Shown: piece by piece, positions 35,898 through 45,921 of the stretch
Position numbering within the stretch: position 1 is the first letter of the stretch
Layout: each line of letters starts with the position of its first letter
From: a virus
IMG/VR virus record: IMGVR_UViG_3300028388_002189
Span: 17,259-81,258 of that record
Length of the DNA stretch: 64,000 nucleotides
Reading direction: 5' to 3' (one strand)
Made by a program: the position numbers and the translations under genes
The notes under the pieces: model-generated
What the model saw: only the letters and a program-made list of their open reading frames with translations
The model's database searches: none
What the model was told of the DNA's origin: nothing

Positions 35898-38366
35898 TTA
35901 TAACAAGTCCCTTGTAGCAGAATACCTAGTAGCCTCAACTCGACCTTGAGTCTGCAACCTTGCCTCTTCTTTTTTAGCTTCAGCTTCGATCTTTGCTCTT
36001 TCTTTATCCTGTTCTCTTGCTATAGCATCCATATCTCTTATCTGAATCTTATCCTCTGAATTCGGTCTCTCATCGCCCGCAGCTTTACGAGTTGAATCAC
36101 TGCCCTTAGAGGTATTCCGACCTGTACCACTTATCCGAGATTTACCATAAGAGTTCTTCTGTTTAGCCGTTGCTTTTCGACATACGATCCGAGTGTTAAA
36201 ACCACTAGTTGAGATAGAGTGCTCTTCCTTAGCAATGTACCACACACCATCTAGCTTCTCATATAGATCAACAATTTCAATCAACTTACCAACGCGCATG
36301 GTCCAATCGCCTGCTTTAAGGTCAACGGTTAACTTAGTGACTGCCTTTTTACTACGCCCTGTTCCACTCCCACGCTTTTGGGAAACAGGTTCAAAAGAAG
36401 CAGCACCTACGCTACCATCTGTAGACGACGTAGTATCTGAAGTGTTCTTTTCTTGTTCCCCATCCTTAGCATTAGGTTTACTTGGATCTTTTCTAGTCTT
36501 AGTAGGCACACTCCGTGTTTGTATTTCTATCTGCGCTTGAGTATAAGTCCCCTTTTGAAACTGCCTTACACGATATTTGAAGGAGCCATCTTTATTAAGT
36601 TCTTTCGCCTGTTCCTGTAATGCTTGGAGTTCTTCTCTATAGTCGTCACCCCTCTCAGTGTTTAGGTACTCAGTCCTAACCAAAGTGGCTTTAGTTTGAG
36701 GTGCCCTTTCCCAAACATAAACGTCTTCTGTCTCTTCACCTTCGGGAGCATCTTCATCCCCTGTAGGTTTGGCTTCAACAGTAGTCGTCGGCGGGGTATT
36801 GTCTTTCTTCTGTTTATCTTCTTCCTTTTTCTCTCTCGCTTCTTTCTGTTCGGGAGTTTCTTTGCCTATCGTGTATTGAACTAGTCTAACCTTACCCTCC
36901 TCAGTTACACCCAAGATCTTACCAATGACATTACCCGCAATAACTCCCCTAACAAATGTTTTGTACCCCTCTGCGCCAAGTACCTTTTCTTCGGATTCTA
37001 GAATCCGATGACCTTTAGGTAACTTGGTTACCTTTTTAACTACAACTGACGTTAGATATACATCGGCAGGGTCTGTTTCGGGTGTACCATTCTGAGTATT
37101 GAAAACTTCTACTCTGTAGCCGTCTTCTGCCTTCCAAACCTTAGCGGCATTCAAAAGCACATTTGCATCGCTTGGTTCTTTAGTTCTGTCGTCATTCTTA
37201 CCACTATCGTTTGTAGGATATCTACTAAACCTCCAATATCCCTTAGCTTGACCAGAAGCACTACTGGGACCTAGTTCAAAGCGAGTGTTATTGTATACTA
37301 CAGGTCCTGCAACCACTACTGTAAACGTCGTGTTAGGAGCACTTCCGTCACCCTTCGCCCAAGTTTGATTTAAGGGCTTAGACCCTTTCGGTGAAGTTCC
37401 TTTCTTCTTAGGAAACTTCGTACTTAAAGATACTTTTGAGATATTAGAAGCAGGGTAACCGTAAAGCATCTTAGTGGGCTTCTGCCCACGTTTGACTAGC
37501 TCTTTTTTGAAAGGTGTTGAAAATTTCAAAGCGCCAAGTTCTGGATTAAAAAACATCTCTACGTCAGCTAACTGAGTCGCCACAGTTAATCCAAAACCTA
37601 AATCTTGTCCCGATAGCGTGATCGGTCTTGTTTGCTCGTCTATGATTCTTTGGTATTCCTCTTCTAAGAGTTGACTGTAATCTGTACTAATATCTACTAG
37701 AGACGCAATCGTGTCTACGGCAGACAAGCCATACTCATTGCTAAACACTTCGGCGCTTGTTGTTGCTGATAAGCGACTACCTATCGCACCTTTAACACTT
37801 AGTATGGCAGTACCTTCATCAAACTTAATACCTCGCTCGACGACACGCAAGTTACGCCAACGTGTATGCGCTTTAGAATACCCCCACTTTACACTGAACC
37901 TTTTACCTATGCGGAACTTATCCAAATTATTGGCAGTCGAAGCGCCATCTTTATATAAAGCACCAACCTCTAGTTTGTTCTTGTAGTCTGGGATATATAG
38001 TTCAAAGGCGACCGTAGGGTACTTACCAACCTCATTAGTAAAGGAGATCGACTTTAAAGAATAAGTTGTCGGACGATAAGAACCACCCTTAGAACCAAAC
38101 AACTGAAAGGAAGCGTCAAACTCTTCCTCGCTGTCTAAAGTCACCCAAGCATAAGGTTCTAGATCTAACTCACCTATTTGACTATGTAGAGGCAGATTAA
38201 ACCGATCGTTTTCACCTAAATAGTTACGATCTTCGATTTCCGCTTCTATATTTATAGGTATGTAAGACTTCTTAGTCTTTGCGAAAACTCGCCTTCTACT
38301 CTTTCGGGGAGTCCTCTTCTTAGTCGTGACTTTAGCCTTTGGCTTTTTGGGTGTTGGTTTTCCCAT
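35898..38366 (-). CDS. Baseplate hub protein, gpD-like
   Basis: An 822-aa protein with a basic N-terminal tail (PTPKKPKAKVTTKKRTPRKS), then a hub-type domain: PTVAFELYIPDYKNKLEVGALY, FRIGKRFSVKWGY and ILSVKGAIGSRLSATTS. A long Lys/Glu-rich insert (EKKEEDKQKKDNTPP) and a C-terminal domain with DLKAGDWTMRVGKLIEIVD follow. The order hub then spike fits contractile-tail phages. The length is above that of P2 gpD, due to the insert. Confidence 0.8.
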   Translation of the reverse strand: MGKPTPKKPKAKVTTKKRTPRKSRRRVFAKTKKSYIPINIEAEIEDRNYLGENDRFNLPLHSQIGELDLEPYAWVTLDSEEEFDASFQLFGSKGGSYRPTTYSLKSISFTNEVGKYPTVAFELYIPDYKNKLEVGALYKDGASTANNLDKFRIGKRFSVKWGYSKAHTRWRNLRVVERGIKFDEGTAILSVKGAIGSRLSATTSAEVFSNEYGLSAVDTIASLVDISTDYSQLLEEEYQRIIDEQTRPITLSGQDLGFGLTVATQLADVEMFFNPELGALKFSTPFKKELVKRGQKPTKMLYGYPASNISKVSLSTKFPKKKGTSPKGSKPLNQTWAKGDGSAPNTTFTVVVAGPVVYNNTRFELGPSSASGQAKGYWRFSRYPTNDSGKNDDRTKEPSDANVLLNAAKVWKAEDGYRVEVFNTQNGTPETDPADVYLTSVVVKKVTKLPKGHRILESEEKVLGAEGYKTFVRGVIAGNVIGKILGVTEEGKVRLVQYTIGKETPEQKEAREKKEEDKQKKDNTPPTTTVEAKPTGDEDAPEGEETEDVYVWERAPQTKATLVRTEYLNTERGDDYREELQALQEQAKELNKDGSFKYRVRQFQKGTYTQAQIEIQTRSVPTKTRKDPSKPNAKDGEQEKNTSDTTSSTDGSVGAASFEPVSQKRGSGTGRSKKAVTKLTVDLKAGDWTMRVGKLIEIVDLYEKLDGVWYIAKEEHSISTSGFNTRIVCRKATAKQKNSYGKSRISGTGRNTSKGSDSTRKAAGDERPNSEDKIQIRDMDAIAREQDKERAKIEAEAKKEEARLQTQGRVEATRYSATRDLL

Positions 38367-38376
38367 ATATACCCCC

Positions 38377-38706
38377 TTAGTAAGCGTTTACTTCAGTATT
38401 AGGAGGAATCATAACCTTATCACCCTCTTTTAAGTAAGAGGCATCGATTAAAGGATTATAGTCAGCGATAAACCACCATAAACGAGCGTCTCCGTAGTAA
38501 TGAAGCGCTAACTTGTGGATCGTTTCACCTTGCTTTACTGTATGGTTGAGAAGTTCAAGGACAGATCTGTAGGTAGTAGGTCTTAAGAGACAAGTTAAAA
38601 CTTCCTTCTCGGGTGCGCTCTCAATAGACCTAGCCTCTTCCTTGTACTCAAAGTAAGTCACAAAACCGTATTCTTTATAACGACTCTTTCGTGTAATGAG
38701 ACTCAT
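38377..38706 (-). CDS. LysM-domain baseplate protein
   Basis: A 109-aa protein. HTVKQGETIHKLALHYYGDARLWWFIADYNP and GDKVMIPP form a LysM domain, here used as a structural baseplate piece beneath the tube as in contractile systems. Its start overlaps the stop of the upstream gene by 4 bases, and the hub follows. Confidence 0.85.
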   Translation of the reverse strand: MSLITRKSRYKEYGFVTYFEYKEEARSIESAPEKEVLTCLLRPTTYRSVLELLNHTVKQGETIHKLALHYYGDARLWWFIADYNPLIDASYLKEGDKVMIPPNTEVNAY

Positions 38707-39218
38707 GAATAACCCCCTTGTACTTTCAACATAGAGACATCAGTAGACAACCCAGAACTTATCACAGTACATTCTATGGCAGCCGTTAGTCGTATCGGAG
38801 CTAAAGTTGTCTTATGATACTGAGTGGTCGTTATATCAATACGATCAATCGCCACATGGAACATCCCATATTGTTTAAGATCTAGTAAGTATTTATGAGG
38901 CTTGACCTGTTCATAATAAGTTAAACGAGTAATATGCTTAGGTAGCGTCAGTCTTCTAAGACTTTTTAACTGCTTAGTCACGCCTGTGTGATCAAACATA
39001 AACAGTTCAAAAGATAACTTTGTAGGTTCCGCCATACCATATTGAGCAAGAGGCATCATCTGACCTTGACCTTCTGAGTAGTTGTACTTAACACCTCTCT
39101 GCTCAGAGATACTCGATGGGTTAAAATCAAATATTAGTTCATGATTCTCTTGATTAGTACTGTTGGTAACGGAGAGAAGCCGACCCTTAGTAGATTTTGG
39201 CTGTGCGCTAGAGATCAT
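38703..39218 (-). CDS. Contractile tail tube-initiator-like (CIS tube family) protein
   Basis: A 171-aa protein: LIFDFNPSSISEQRGVKYNYSEG and LSFELFMFDHTG, then LTAAIECTVISSGLS, match the family of proteins that link tube to baseplate in contractile injection systems. It lies between the tape measure and the LysM gene, the usual location. Confidence 0.78.
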   Translation of the reverse strand: MISSAQPKSTKGRLLSVTNSTNQENHELIFDFNPSSISEQRGVKYNYSEGQGQMMPLAQYGMAEPTKLSFELFMFDHTGVTKQLKSLRRLTLPKHITRLTYYEQVKPHKYLLDLKQYGMFHVAIDRIDITTTQYHKTTLAPIRLTAAIECTVISSGLSTDVSMLKVQGGYS

Positions 39219-39236
39219 TTATAACTCCTAAGTTGC

Positions 39237-42200
39237 TCATGTGGTACCTGTCGCTATTCCGTCTGCCTGTAGATTAGCAAGAACAGTGGATACCTCTTCG
39301 GGACTATCCACCTTTATTTCCAAATTGCTAATGTTGTACTTATTCCCTTGAACATTCTCTTTGATGTTCTGTGTACTCCCACCAGCAGAGGAGGTATTGG
39401 CATAGTAACTAGTAGAGTTATTGACCATAGGTTGGGTAGTGGAAGGACTACTGCTGTAAGTACCCGCATTACCACTATTTAGACTATCCATAGTACTTTG
39501 AGTAGACATAGCCACTTGATTAATGGTCTTTATAGGAGTAGCCTCAGCAGTTTTTGCCAAAGAAGCCGTTTCTTCAGTATCCGTCGAGTCGCTAAAGTAC
39601 GAAAACAAAGAAGCAAGACCATATATTGCAAGACCGATACCAGCGATCCAACCAAAGGCAGCGGCTACGCTAAGACCAAATACAGTCATAACAGTCGATG
39701 CTAGTTGTATAATAGGTATTAAGAATAACATAGCACCGCCTACGGTGGTCAAAGCGTCACCTATACCATATAAAGCGCTTCCTTCTTGAGAAAAGCTCTT
39801 AATCCCTGCGCCTACTGTTAAGAAGCCAGCACCTGCTGCGGCTAAACCTGTATTCATCTTACTAAGAGTACCTACTAAAGCCTGTTTCTTGGTGAGAAAT
39901 TGATCCGAAACACTCGTAGACTGACTAACAGCCCTATTATAGTTATCTACTTTCCCTCTTAGCGCATCATACTTCAACTTCAACCTCTCAAGGAAGGTGA
40001 GTTGTTTTTGACTAGTATTTTGAGCCGAGTTCATAGCGATGCTCATTTTATTCAGTCGAGTCCCAGCACCCTCTAAAGAACCTGTCAATGCTTTGAACTT
40101 GGTACCCATCAAAGTGATCATACTTGTGAAGAAAGTATAAGACTTAAAGATAAGCATACCACTCAACAAGATACCAAGTGCGCCACCTACAAGTCTCAAT
40201 GCAAAAGCCGTCACGGATGCTTCATCACTCGCACCAGAGAAGATAACGGCTAAGAACTTAAACGGCATTAACATTAAGTTGAGAGCGCCGCCCACTAAAG
40301 TAAAGATGACATGGAGAGACATCATAACAGGTACTAACATACCTTCGGCAATTCTACCGAATCCCATAAAGAGACTTCTCATGATGTCCATAGCAGAGCC
40401 TAAACTATAGACAAGACCCTCAAGTCCGTAAGTTTGCATGAACTGCATACCTTCTCTACCACTTGTCCCAATAGCAGAGTTAAGAGAGTTAAGTCGGTCT
40501 TCTAACTTTTTGATAGCATCTTCTTGTTTTGTGTAAACAGGTGAACCCTTTTGCATACCTAAAAGAGATTGTTGCGCTGTGTCTATTTGGTTCCTCAAAG
40601 AGAAGAACTGTTTCGATAACTCTTTTACACTTTTACCTTGTAGATCCTTACTGAACATCGCTTGGAATAAACCACCGACAGACTTAGCAGCATTCTTGAT
40701 TCTCTCTAGGATGATCGCGAAACCTTCACCGATAGTCTCTGCGCCAGAGAAGTACTTCATCACAGCCACGATAGCTACGCCTAATAGGAATAAACCTCCT
40801 GTTAACTGTACGACAACCGCTAAAGTAGGTGCTAGGAACACTTTACCAAAGGCAGACATGGTTGCGCCGAGACCTTTTGCTGCACCACCTGCTTGCGTCA
40901 TCGAGTGCCTCAGTGCAATACTAAAGGTTGCCGATGCCGTTAACATGAACCCAAGATTAGTACCTATACCTGTTAGCATCTGTAGACTTCGCCCTAAGAA
41001 CGAAGTCGTTGACGCTAAAGTTTGGTTGTTCGTCATCAACGTACCTGTTGCTTTAACAAGTTCAGTATAAGTGTCAAGACCTGCCCTAGCATAAACATCG
41101 TGCTTAAAGATTGCTTCAGACAATGCAGATTCAGCAGACTCAGATAACTTGATTCGCTTATCTAGCGTTTTTAGAGCATCTGCTTGAGCTCTATCTAGCT
41201 CTCCTAAATCGTTATTAATCCCTTTGGCATATTCTTTGAGACTAGTGCCTCTCTTTTTCAAGAAGAGGTCTAATGCTTTGATTGTTTGAGAACCAGACTC
41301 TGTACCAAATGCTTGTTTTAATGTTGCCTGTGCTTCGACTACACCCTTCTGTTTTGCGATCTGCCTATATCTATTTAGCAAGTCTGTACCAAAGTCTTCA
41401 ACACTCTTTAATGCACGTTTCCCTGTTTCTGAATCTATTGTGAAAAGTTGCTCTATAGCATATTCGTTTCTGGCTCGCATGACTCCTGCATAGTTATATT
41501 TAAGAGCATCTGCGACACTTTTGTAATTTTTTTCTAACGCCTTATTTATATATCCTATATCTAAGTCACTAGCGCCTGTTAGTCTTTGAATAGCTATATT
41601 CTTTAAGTTAGACCTCTTTGAGAGTTTACCTGTCGCTTGTAATTTTCTATCTAAACTTTTTAAGTTGTTATACATCGACAATATAGAACCACCAAAGTTC
41701 TTAAACTTTAGACCTGCATTAGCCGCAGATTCACCACCTTCCATAAGAGCAGCGATGAAGGTATTAATGGTGGCTTCTCGCAGCTCAGACTTAGCAAAAT
41801 ACTGTGCGCCTATTCTTAAACCACTTAACGATTCCCTAATCCCATCGAAACCTAAACTTGTATCAGTAGTAACTTTGTATAACGAGTTTAGATTCTTGCC
41901 CATATTCTTAGTGTCACCACCAAGTGTCTTAAAGGTAAGTGTTGTTATCTTTGCAGCTTCTTCAAGAGATAACATACCACCCGAAGCAGTAGCGAACTGT
42001 AGAGTGTCTCCAATAACACCAAGAGTATCATCTAGGCTGAGTCCGTCTTGCTTCATGCTTTGGAAAGCACCCGCAATCTCTGCCTTGGTGTACTCAGTAG
42101 TCATTGCTAGTCGGCTAATTGTATCTTCTGCCTTCGTGAAGTCTCCAAGCGCAGAAATTTCAGTCTCTCCTGCAAGTCCCATAGTACTCTTTAACAAGTT

Positions 42201-42500
42201 CATGGCGGTCTCAGTCTTCGCAAAACCTTTCTGCATACTCTCAAACACGTTGTTAATCTTAACATTCATGTTCAATAAGTAAGTAGACAACTGGACAAGA
42301 CCCGCTTGGATATTAGCAAGACCCTGGTCTGACAACTTCCTAGCGGACTCTCGATTTTGGTTTTGGTTTTTACGTGTAGTTAAAAGGGCTTCCGAATACT
42401 TTCGATTAGAGTTCTCTAACTGCTTTATGGCAGAAACCATCTGTTGTGTGCCTAAGATTTGTAGTTGTAACGTCTGTTTTAATGTTTGACCATCTGCCAT
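39237..42500 (-). CDS. Tape measure protein
   Basis: A 1087-aa protein that fixes tail length. It has a helical N-terminal half (LKQTLQLQILGTQQMVSAIK, and later KAEDTISRLAMTTEYTKAE), several hydrophobic segments (APTLAVVVQLTGGLFLLGVA and LGIAIYGLASLF-like) and a Ser/Thr/Asn-rich tail. Its position directly after the frameshifting chaperone gene is the standard order. The stop of the -1 frame product lies 6 bases from its ATG. Confidence 0.9.
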   Translation of the reverse strand: MADGQTLKQTLQLQILGTQQMVSAIKQLENSNRKYSEALLTTRKNQNQNRESARKLSDQGLANIQAGLVQLSTYLLNMNVKINNVFESMQKGFAKTETAMNLLKSTMGLAGETEISALGDFTKAEDTISRLAMTTEYTKAEIAGAFQSMKQDGLSLDDTLGVIGDTLQFATASGGMLSLEEAAKITTLTFKTLGGDTKNMGKNLNSLYKVTTDTSLGFDGIRESLSGLRIGAQYFAKSELREATINTFIAALMEGGESAANAGLKFKNFGGSILSMYNNLKSLDRKLQATGKLSKRSNLKNIAIQRLTGASDLDIGYINKALEKNYKSVADALKYNYAGVMRARNEYAIEQLFTIDSETGKRALKSVEDFGTDLLNRYRQIAKQKGVVEAQATLKQAFGTESGSQTIKALDLFLKKRGTSLKEYAKGINNDLGELDRAQADALKTLDKRIKLSESAESALSEAIFKHDVYARAGLDTYTELVKATGTLMTNNQTLASTTSFLGRSLQMLTGIGTNLGFMLTASATFSIALRHSMTQAGGAAKGLGATMSAFGKVFLAPTLAVVVQLTGGLFLLGVAIVAVMKYFSGAETIGEGFAIILERIKNAAKSVGGLFQAMFSKDLQGKSVKELSKQFFSLRNQIDTAQQSLLGMQKGSPVYTKQEDAIKKLEDRLNSLNSAIGTSGREGMQFMQTYGLEGLVYSLGSAMDIMRSLFMGFGRIAEGMLVPVMMSLHVIFTLVGGALNLMLMPFKFLAVIFSGASDEASVTAFALRLVGGALGILLSGMLIFKSYTFFTSMITLMGTKFKALTGSLEGAGTRLNKMSIAMNSAQNTSQKQLTFLERLKLKYDALRGKVDNYNRAVSQSTSVSDQFLTKKQALVGTLSKMNTGLAAAGAGFLTVGAGIKSFSQEGSALYGIGDALTTVGGAMLFLIPIIQLASTVMTVFGLSVAAAFGWIAGIGLAIYGLASLFSYFSDSTDTEETASLAKTAEATPIKTINQVAMSTQSTMDSLNSGNAGTYSSSPSTTQPMVNNSTSYYANTSSAGGSTQNIKENVQGNKYNISNLEIKVDSPEEVSTVLANLQADGIATGTT

Positions 42501-42505
42501 AACTA

Positions 42506-43476
42506 CTATCTCCTACGCGCAGCTTCTTGTTCTTTTTCTATGATTTCTTCATATAACTCTAAGTATATAGCCCTTTGGCGAGTGGGTAAACTAAGTATAT
42601 CATACCTTGTCCAATGCCAACGTTCAGCAACTGCGACAACGGTCTGTATTAGTGCCTTTTGCGTTTTCTCCGCCCAGTCTTCCCAACGCTTGATGGCTTC
42701 GGGGTCTTTGACTGCCCCAAATTGGAAAAACCCACCGTGTTGACCTCCGTATGGAACTCATGCCCACAGGACTCGCAAGCGATATCAATCTTAGTATCAA
42801 CACCAACCGCGTTCTCTACAATTGCGTTAGCAAACGCATTGCGGTCTCTGATACTTAACTTGCGGACATCATCGGGCGAAGGAATAGTATCTAAACCGTC
42901 TACTTGCTTGAGTCCAATCGCGATCAAGTTAGTACCGATCTCGTTCTCTGGTAGAGAAGCAATACGTTCTTGGCTAAATCCTTTTAGGAATCCCCAAACA
43001 ACGTGCTTCTTATACTCGCTAGATTTGTGGTCGTAGAAACCTCTAGCGAGCTCCACGTCTAACTCTACAGGGGAGTTTTCGTCCCACTCATAAACGTCCA
43101 TGTCTTTTAGATCGACCAACTCATCGTGAGAACTCCCACAACTTGGGCAATCTACCGAAGTGAGAATCTCAGAATCTCCACTAAGGACACGGATACATAG
43201 AACCAAGAAGTCCCGATCGGCTACATACATATTGCGTACCAGTTGTTCACTAATAAGTGATAGCGGATCCGTCTTGCGCTCTAACACTCCTGGCACTTCT
43301 TGAATACATCTCCTAAGAAGGAGTGTAATCGCTTTAGCACCATTGTTCTTAACTTTACGAGAAGACAGATTCTCTTCATCGAGTCCTGTCATCTCGTCAA
43401 TATAAACCTCTCGGTAACGAACACCGTTGTACTCGATACCGATAGGTAGAATTACCTTGTCGCTGTCTGTAATCAT
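42506..43476 (-). CDS. Tail assembly chaperone, -1 frameshift fusion product
   Basis: The long form of the chaperone, about 323 aa, made if ribosomes slip back one base at G-GGT-TTT (42727-42733). After 250 codons of the zero frame, the -1 frame gives 73 more (FQFGAVKDPEAIKRWEDW and onwards, then YLELYEEIIEKEQEAARRR) and stops at 42506-42508, 6 bases before the tape measure ATG. The -1 frame is open over the full distance and otherwise would leave a 150-bp gap. This is the G/GT arrangement known from lambda and many tailed phages. The frame and heptamer are seen; use of the shift is inference. Confidence 0.75.
42649..43476 (-). CDS. Tail assembly chaperone / hub-assembly protein, zero frame
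   Basis: A 275-aa protein. It contains two CxxC pairs (DCPSCGSSHDE and CESCGHEF) that could bind zinc, and a helical C-terminal part. Zinc-ribbon proteins of this size sit before the tape measure in several contractile-tail phages as baseplate-hub or tail assembly chaperones. It ends in a basic tail (GKTGRRKRKRH) just after a slippery heptamer. ATG at 43476 has AGGTAA upstream. Confidence 0.75.
   Translation of the reverse strand: MITDSDKVILPIGIEYNGVRYREVYIDEMTGLDEENLSSRKVKNNGAKAITLLLRRCIQEVPGVLERKTDPLSLISEQLVRNMYVADRDFLVLCIRVLSGDSEILTSVDCPSCGSSHDELVDLKDMDVYEWDENSPVELDVELARGFYDHKSSEYKKHVVWGFLKGFSQERIASLPENEIGTNLIAIGLKQVDGLDTIPSPDDVRKLSIRDRNAFANAIVENAVGVDTKIDIACESCGHEFHTEVNTVGFSNLGQSKTPKPSSVGKTGRRKRKRH
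42727..42733 (-). other. Slippery heptamer GGGTTTT (-1 frameshift site)
   Basis: G-GGT-TTT in the zero frame of the chaperone, of the X-XXY-YYZ type. The P-site and A-site tRNAs can re-pair on GGG and TTT one base back. It sits 76 bases before the zero-frame stop. Confidence 0.7.
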
Positions 43477-43496
43477 ATTATTACCTATGTTTTAAA

Positions 43497-43510
43497 AGTT
43501 GTTGAAAACT
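43497..43510 (+). repeat. Dispersed 14-bp motif, site 8
   Basis: AGTTGTTGAAAACT on the plus strand, in the 78-bp gap between chaperone and tube genes. See the dispersed-motif finding. Confidence 0.85.
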
Positions 43511-43554
43511 ATTTTATAGTGTGTGTCTTGGTGTAACTAAGCAGTACGCCGTTA

Positions 43555-44070
43555 TTAGCTTACTTGGTTAGTCTCTTCAATGCCGTGGTGCTGTAAGACT
43601 AGGCTAGAGATCACAACGTCATTTGAAGTGGCGTCAAAGTCACCAATCGTATACTCACTTGGGAAAGCGTCTTTTAGTTTATATTTCTTTACGGCTTCGC
43701 CTTGCTTGTTGTGGAGTGTAATCTCCACATCACAGCGATAACCATTAGCCCCAAAGTCTGGTCTACCGCTATTCGGGACAACGTCGCCCGCATTAGAAAC
43801 CACGTCACAAACACGTTTCATCCATGTGTTGAAGTCGTCGTCATGGGAGATACCGCGCTCTAGCGTAACAGAGTCATAGGTCATCATTCCTGCGAACTTC
43901 TCCATACGATCGGGCATATTACCCTCACGGTACTCAACGACCTCTACAGAGGACTTCATGCCTGTTACCTTTTGAAAGGCTCCTCTAGCAAAATTGAACT
44001 GAGAATCTTGTGACAAAATCTGAACAGAGAACTTAAAGCCTCTATATACGTCTTTTGATAATACTGGCAT
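43555..44070 (-). CDS. Tail tube protein, T4 gp19-like
   Basis: A 171-aa protein. FKFSVQILSQDSQFNFARGAFQKVTGMKSS, EYREGNMPDRMEKFAGMMTYDSVTLERG and NDVVISSLVLQHHGIE match the tube family (gp19/XkdM-like), and the pair sheath-tube is in the expected order. It forms the inner hollow tube through which DNA passes. Confidence 0.92.
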   Translation of the reverse strand: MPVLSKDVYRGFKFSVQILSQDSQFNFARGAFQKVTGMKSSVEVVEYREGNMPDRMEKFAGMMTYDSVTLERGISHDDDFNTWMKRVCDVVSNAGDVVPNSGRPDFGANGYRCDVEITLHNKQGEAVKKYKLKDAFPSEYTIGDFDATSNDVVISSLVLQHHGIEETNQVS

Positions 44071-44083
44071 TTTCTATAACTCC

Positions 44084-45913
44084 TTAGTTAGCTTGGATCT
44101 GACTGAAGCGGAAGATGATGAACTCCGCAGGACGGAGAAGCGCAACACCGATCTCGCCGACCAAGATACCTTGTCGAATGTTATCAGCCGTGTTGGTCTC
44201 AGAATCGATCTTAATGAAGAACGCCTCGCTCTTGGCGTTACCCGCAAGTTCACCATTCTCAAAGCGCTTAGTTAGGAAAGAATCAATCTCGCTCGTAAGT
44301 TGTGCCCATAGGATAGGACTATTGTTACGGAACAAGCTACGCTCACCGATCTGTTTAACATTCTTCTCGATGAATGTCATCATACGTCGAACGTTGATAT
44401 AACGGAAGTCAAGCGTACTACTCAAGGTTCTAGCGCCAAGTACGTTTACGCTAGGAAGACCTGTTGCTCGATCAACTACACGAAGACAGTTGATACCCAT
44501 AACGTTTAGATCACCGTGAGCGCTGTCGCTCACTTCTACCTCAACGCCACTAAGACCTTGAAGTTGTCCTAACTCGTCGAAACCCGCAGGCGAACTTGAA
44601 ACGCCACCTCTTGGAGCAGGTGTTGAATCGACCTTAGAGTACAAACCAGCAACCGCACCACTTGGTGGAACAGTGATCAACTGAGTGCCGCCAATGACTT
44701 TAGGCATCTTGACGTTTGGATAGTAAAGAGCACCCCAATAAGTGTCGATACCTAGAGTGGTTGTGCGGTACTCACCAACACTACCTGCCCCTGTTGACTT
44801 AGCATCCAAACCTACAGGAGCGTCTAGGATAGCGAACATATCCATACGGTTTCCGCAGAACTCTAGCATAGCTGCATGGAGAACAGGTACGTCCGTTGAA
44901 GGAATCTTACCACCTACAGTATCTAGTGAAGGCGGTACAGAAAGTAGGTTAATCGCTCGCTTGCTAGATAGTTTAGGAAGCGCTGAGTCGATCAAGTCTG
45001 CTTGAAGATCGAAGTTAGCAATCTCATCTTCACCGTTCAGTAGAAGTTGATAGTTGCCTTGCATAAGGAGCTCTCTATCGTTTGAGATAAGAGAACCTGT
45101 CTCAAGATCTTCAGCCAAGATATATCGTGAACCAACTTGCTCGTCATTGATCACAGTCTCGATGTAACGATCTGACTCTGGGTTCATGGTCAAACGGTCA
45201 AAAGACTCTAAAGTCTCTCCATCAAGAATGACCTTAAGGTCATATGCAAGCAGAGATACAGAAGAACCTGCCGCAGCGATGGCGGCTGCCGCGCTAGAAG
45301 ATACTTCTACTTGGCGAACAATCGAACCTGCCTCAACTACCGAACTAGACTTAACTACCTTGAAGTATGAGTCAGCGTTAGCTGCGTCAGTGACTTTGAT
45401 AATGTCGCCTTCGATAAGACCGTTAGTCGAGTTCAACTTAAGAACCGTATCACCAATCGCAACGTCTGCTGATAGTGACGTTGGCGCAAAAGAACCATTG
45501 AGTCTAAAGTCAACGATCAAGTTGCGACCCGCAGAGCCGTATGAAGGCAATCCACGGTAACCCGCTGAGAACTTTAAGAAGTCAGCGCCATCTGCATTAT
45601 CTACAAGTTGATTTGCTGCGATAACAGTTGCGCCTGCGCCTTCAGTAGCGCTTACATCGATCATACGAACGATGTAACACGCGGCACCGCCATTCTCAAA
45701 GAATGAGCGAACGCTGTAGTAGAGAGACTCACCCTCAACAGCATCACCAAAAGTGCTCTTAAATGCAGAGAAACTATTGATGAAAATAGGTTGGTTAGCA
45801 GGACCTCTTTGAGCAAAGCCCAAGAAAGCTGCAATACTTGTTGAAACACCTGTAGGTGCGATCTCGGGCGTGAGAATCTCTTCAACATAAACATCTGGGC
45901 GAGTATACGCCAT
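44084..45913 (-). CDS. Tail sheath protein
   Basis: A 609-aa protein. The N-terminus PDVYVEEILTPEIAPTGVSTSIAAFLGFAQRGP is the sheath signature, and the C-terminal domain has RRMMTFIEKNVKQIGERSLF and SEIDSFLTKRFENGEL, the part that contacts the tube. Contraction of this protein drives DNA delivery. It confirms a contractile tail. Length is usual for the family. Confidence 0.96.
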   Translation of the reverse strand: MAYTRPDVYVEEILTPEIAPTGVSTSIAAFLGFAQRGPANQPIFINSFSAFKSTFGDAVEGESLYYSVRSFFENGGAACYIVRMIDVSATEGAGATVIAANQLVDNADGADFLKFSAGYRGLPSYGSAGRNLIVDFRLNGSFAPTSLSADVAIGDTVLKLNSTNGLIEGDIIKVTDAANADSYFKVVKSSSVVEAGSIVRQVEVSSSAAAAIAAAGSSVSLLAYDLKVILDGETLESFDRLTMNPESDRYIETVINDEQVGSRYILAEDLETGSLISNDRELLMQGNYQLLLNGEDEIANFDLQADLIDSALPKLSSKRAINLLSVPPSLDTVGGKIPSTDVPVLHAAMLEFCGNRMDMFAILDAPVGLDAKSTGAGSVGEYRTTTLGIDTYWGALYYPNVKMPKVIGGTQLITVPPSGAVAGLYSKVDSTPAPRGGVSSSPAGFDELGQLQGLSGVEVEVSDSAHGDLNVMGINCLRVVDRATGLPSVNVLGARTLSSTLDFRYINVRRMMTFIEKNVKQIGERSLFRNNSPILWAQLTSEIDSFLTKRFENGELAGNAKSEAFFIKIDSETNTADNIRQGILVGEIGVALLRPAEFIIFRFSQIQAN

Positions 45914-45921
45914 AATTCACC

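Noticed and set aside
41665-42282. Plus-strand frame of 205 codons opposite the tape measure gene
   Set aside because: Antisense shadow of a helical gene; no start signals.
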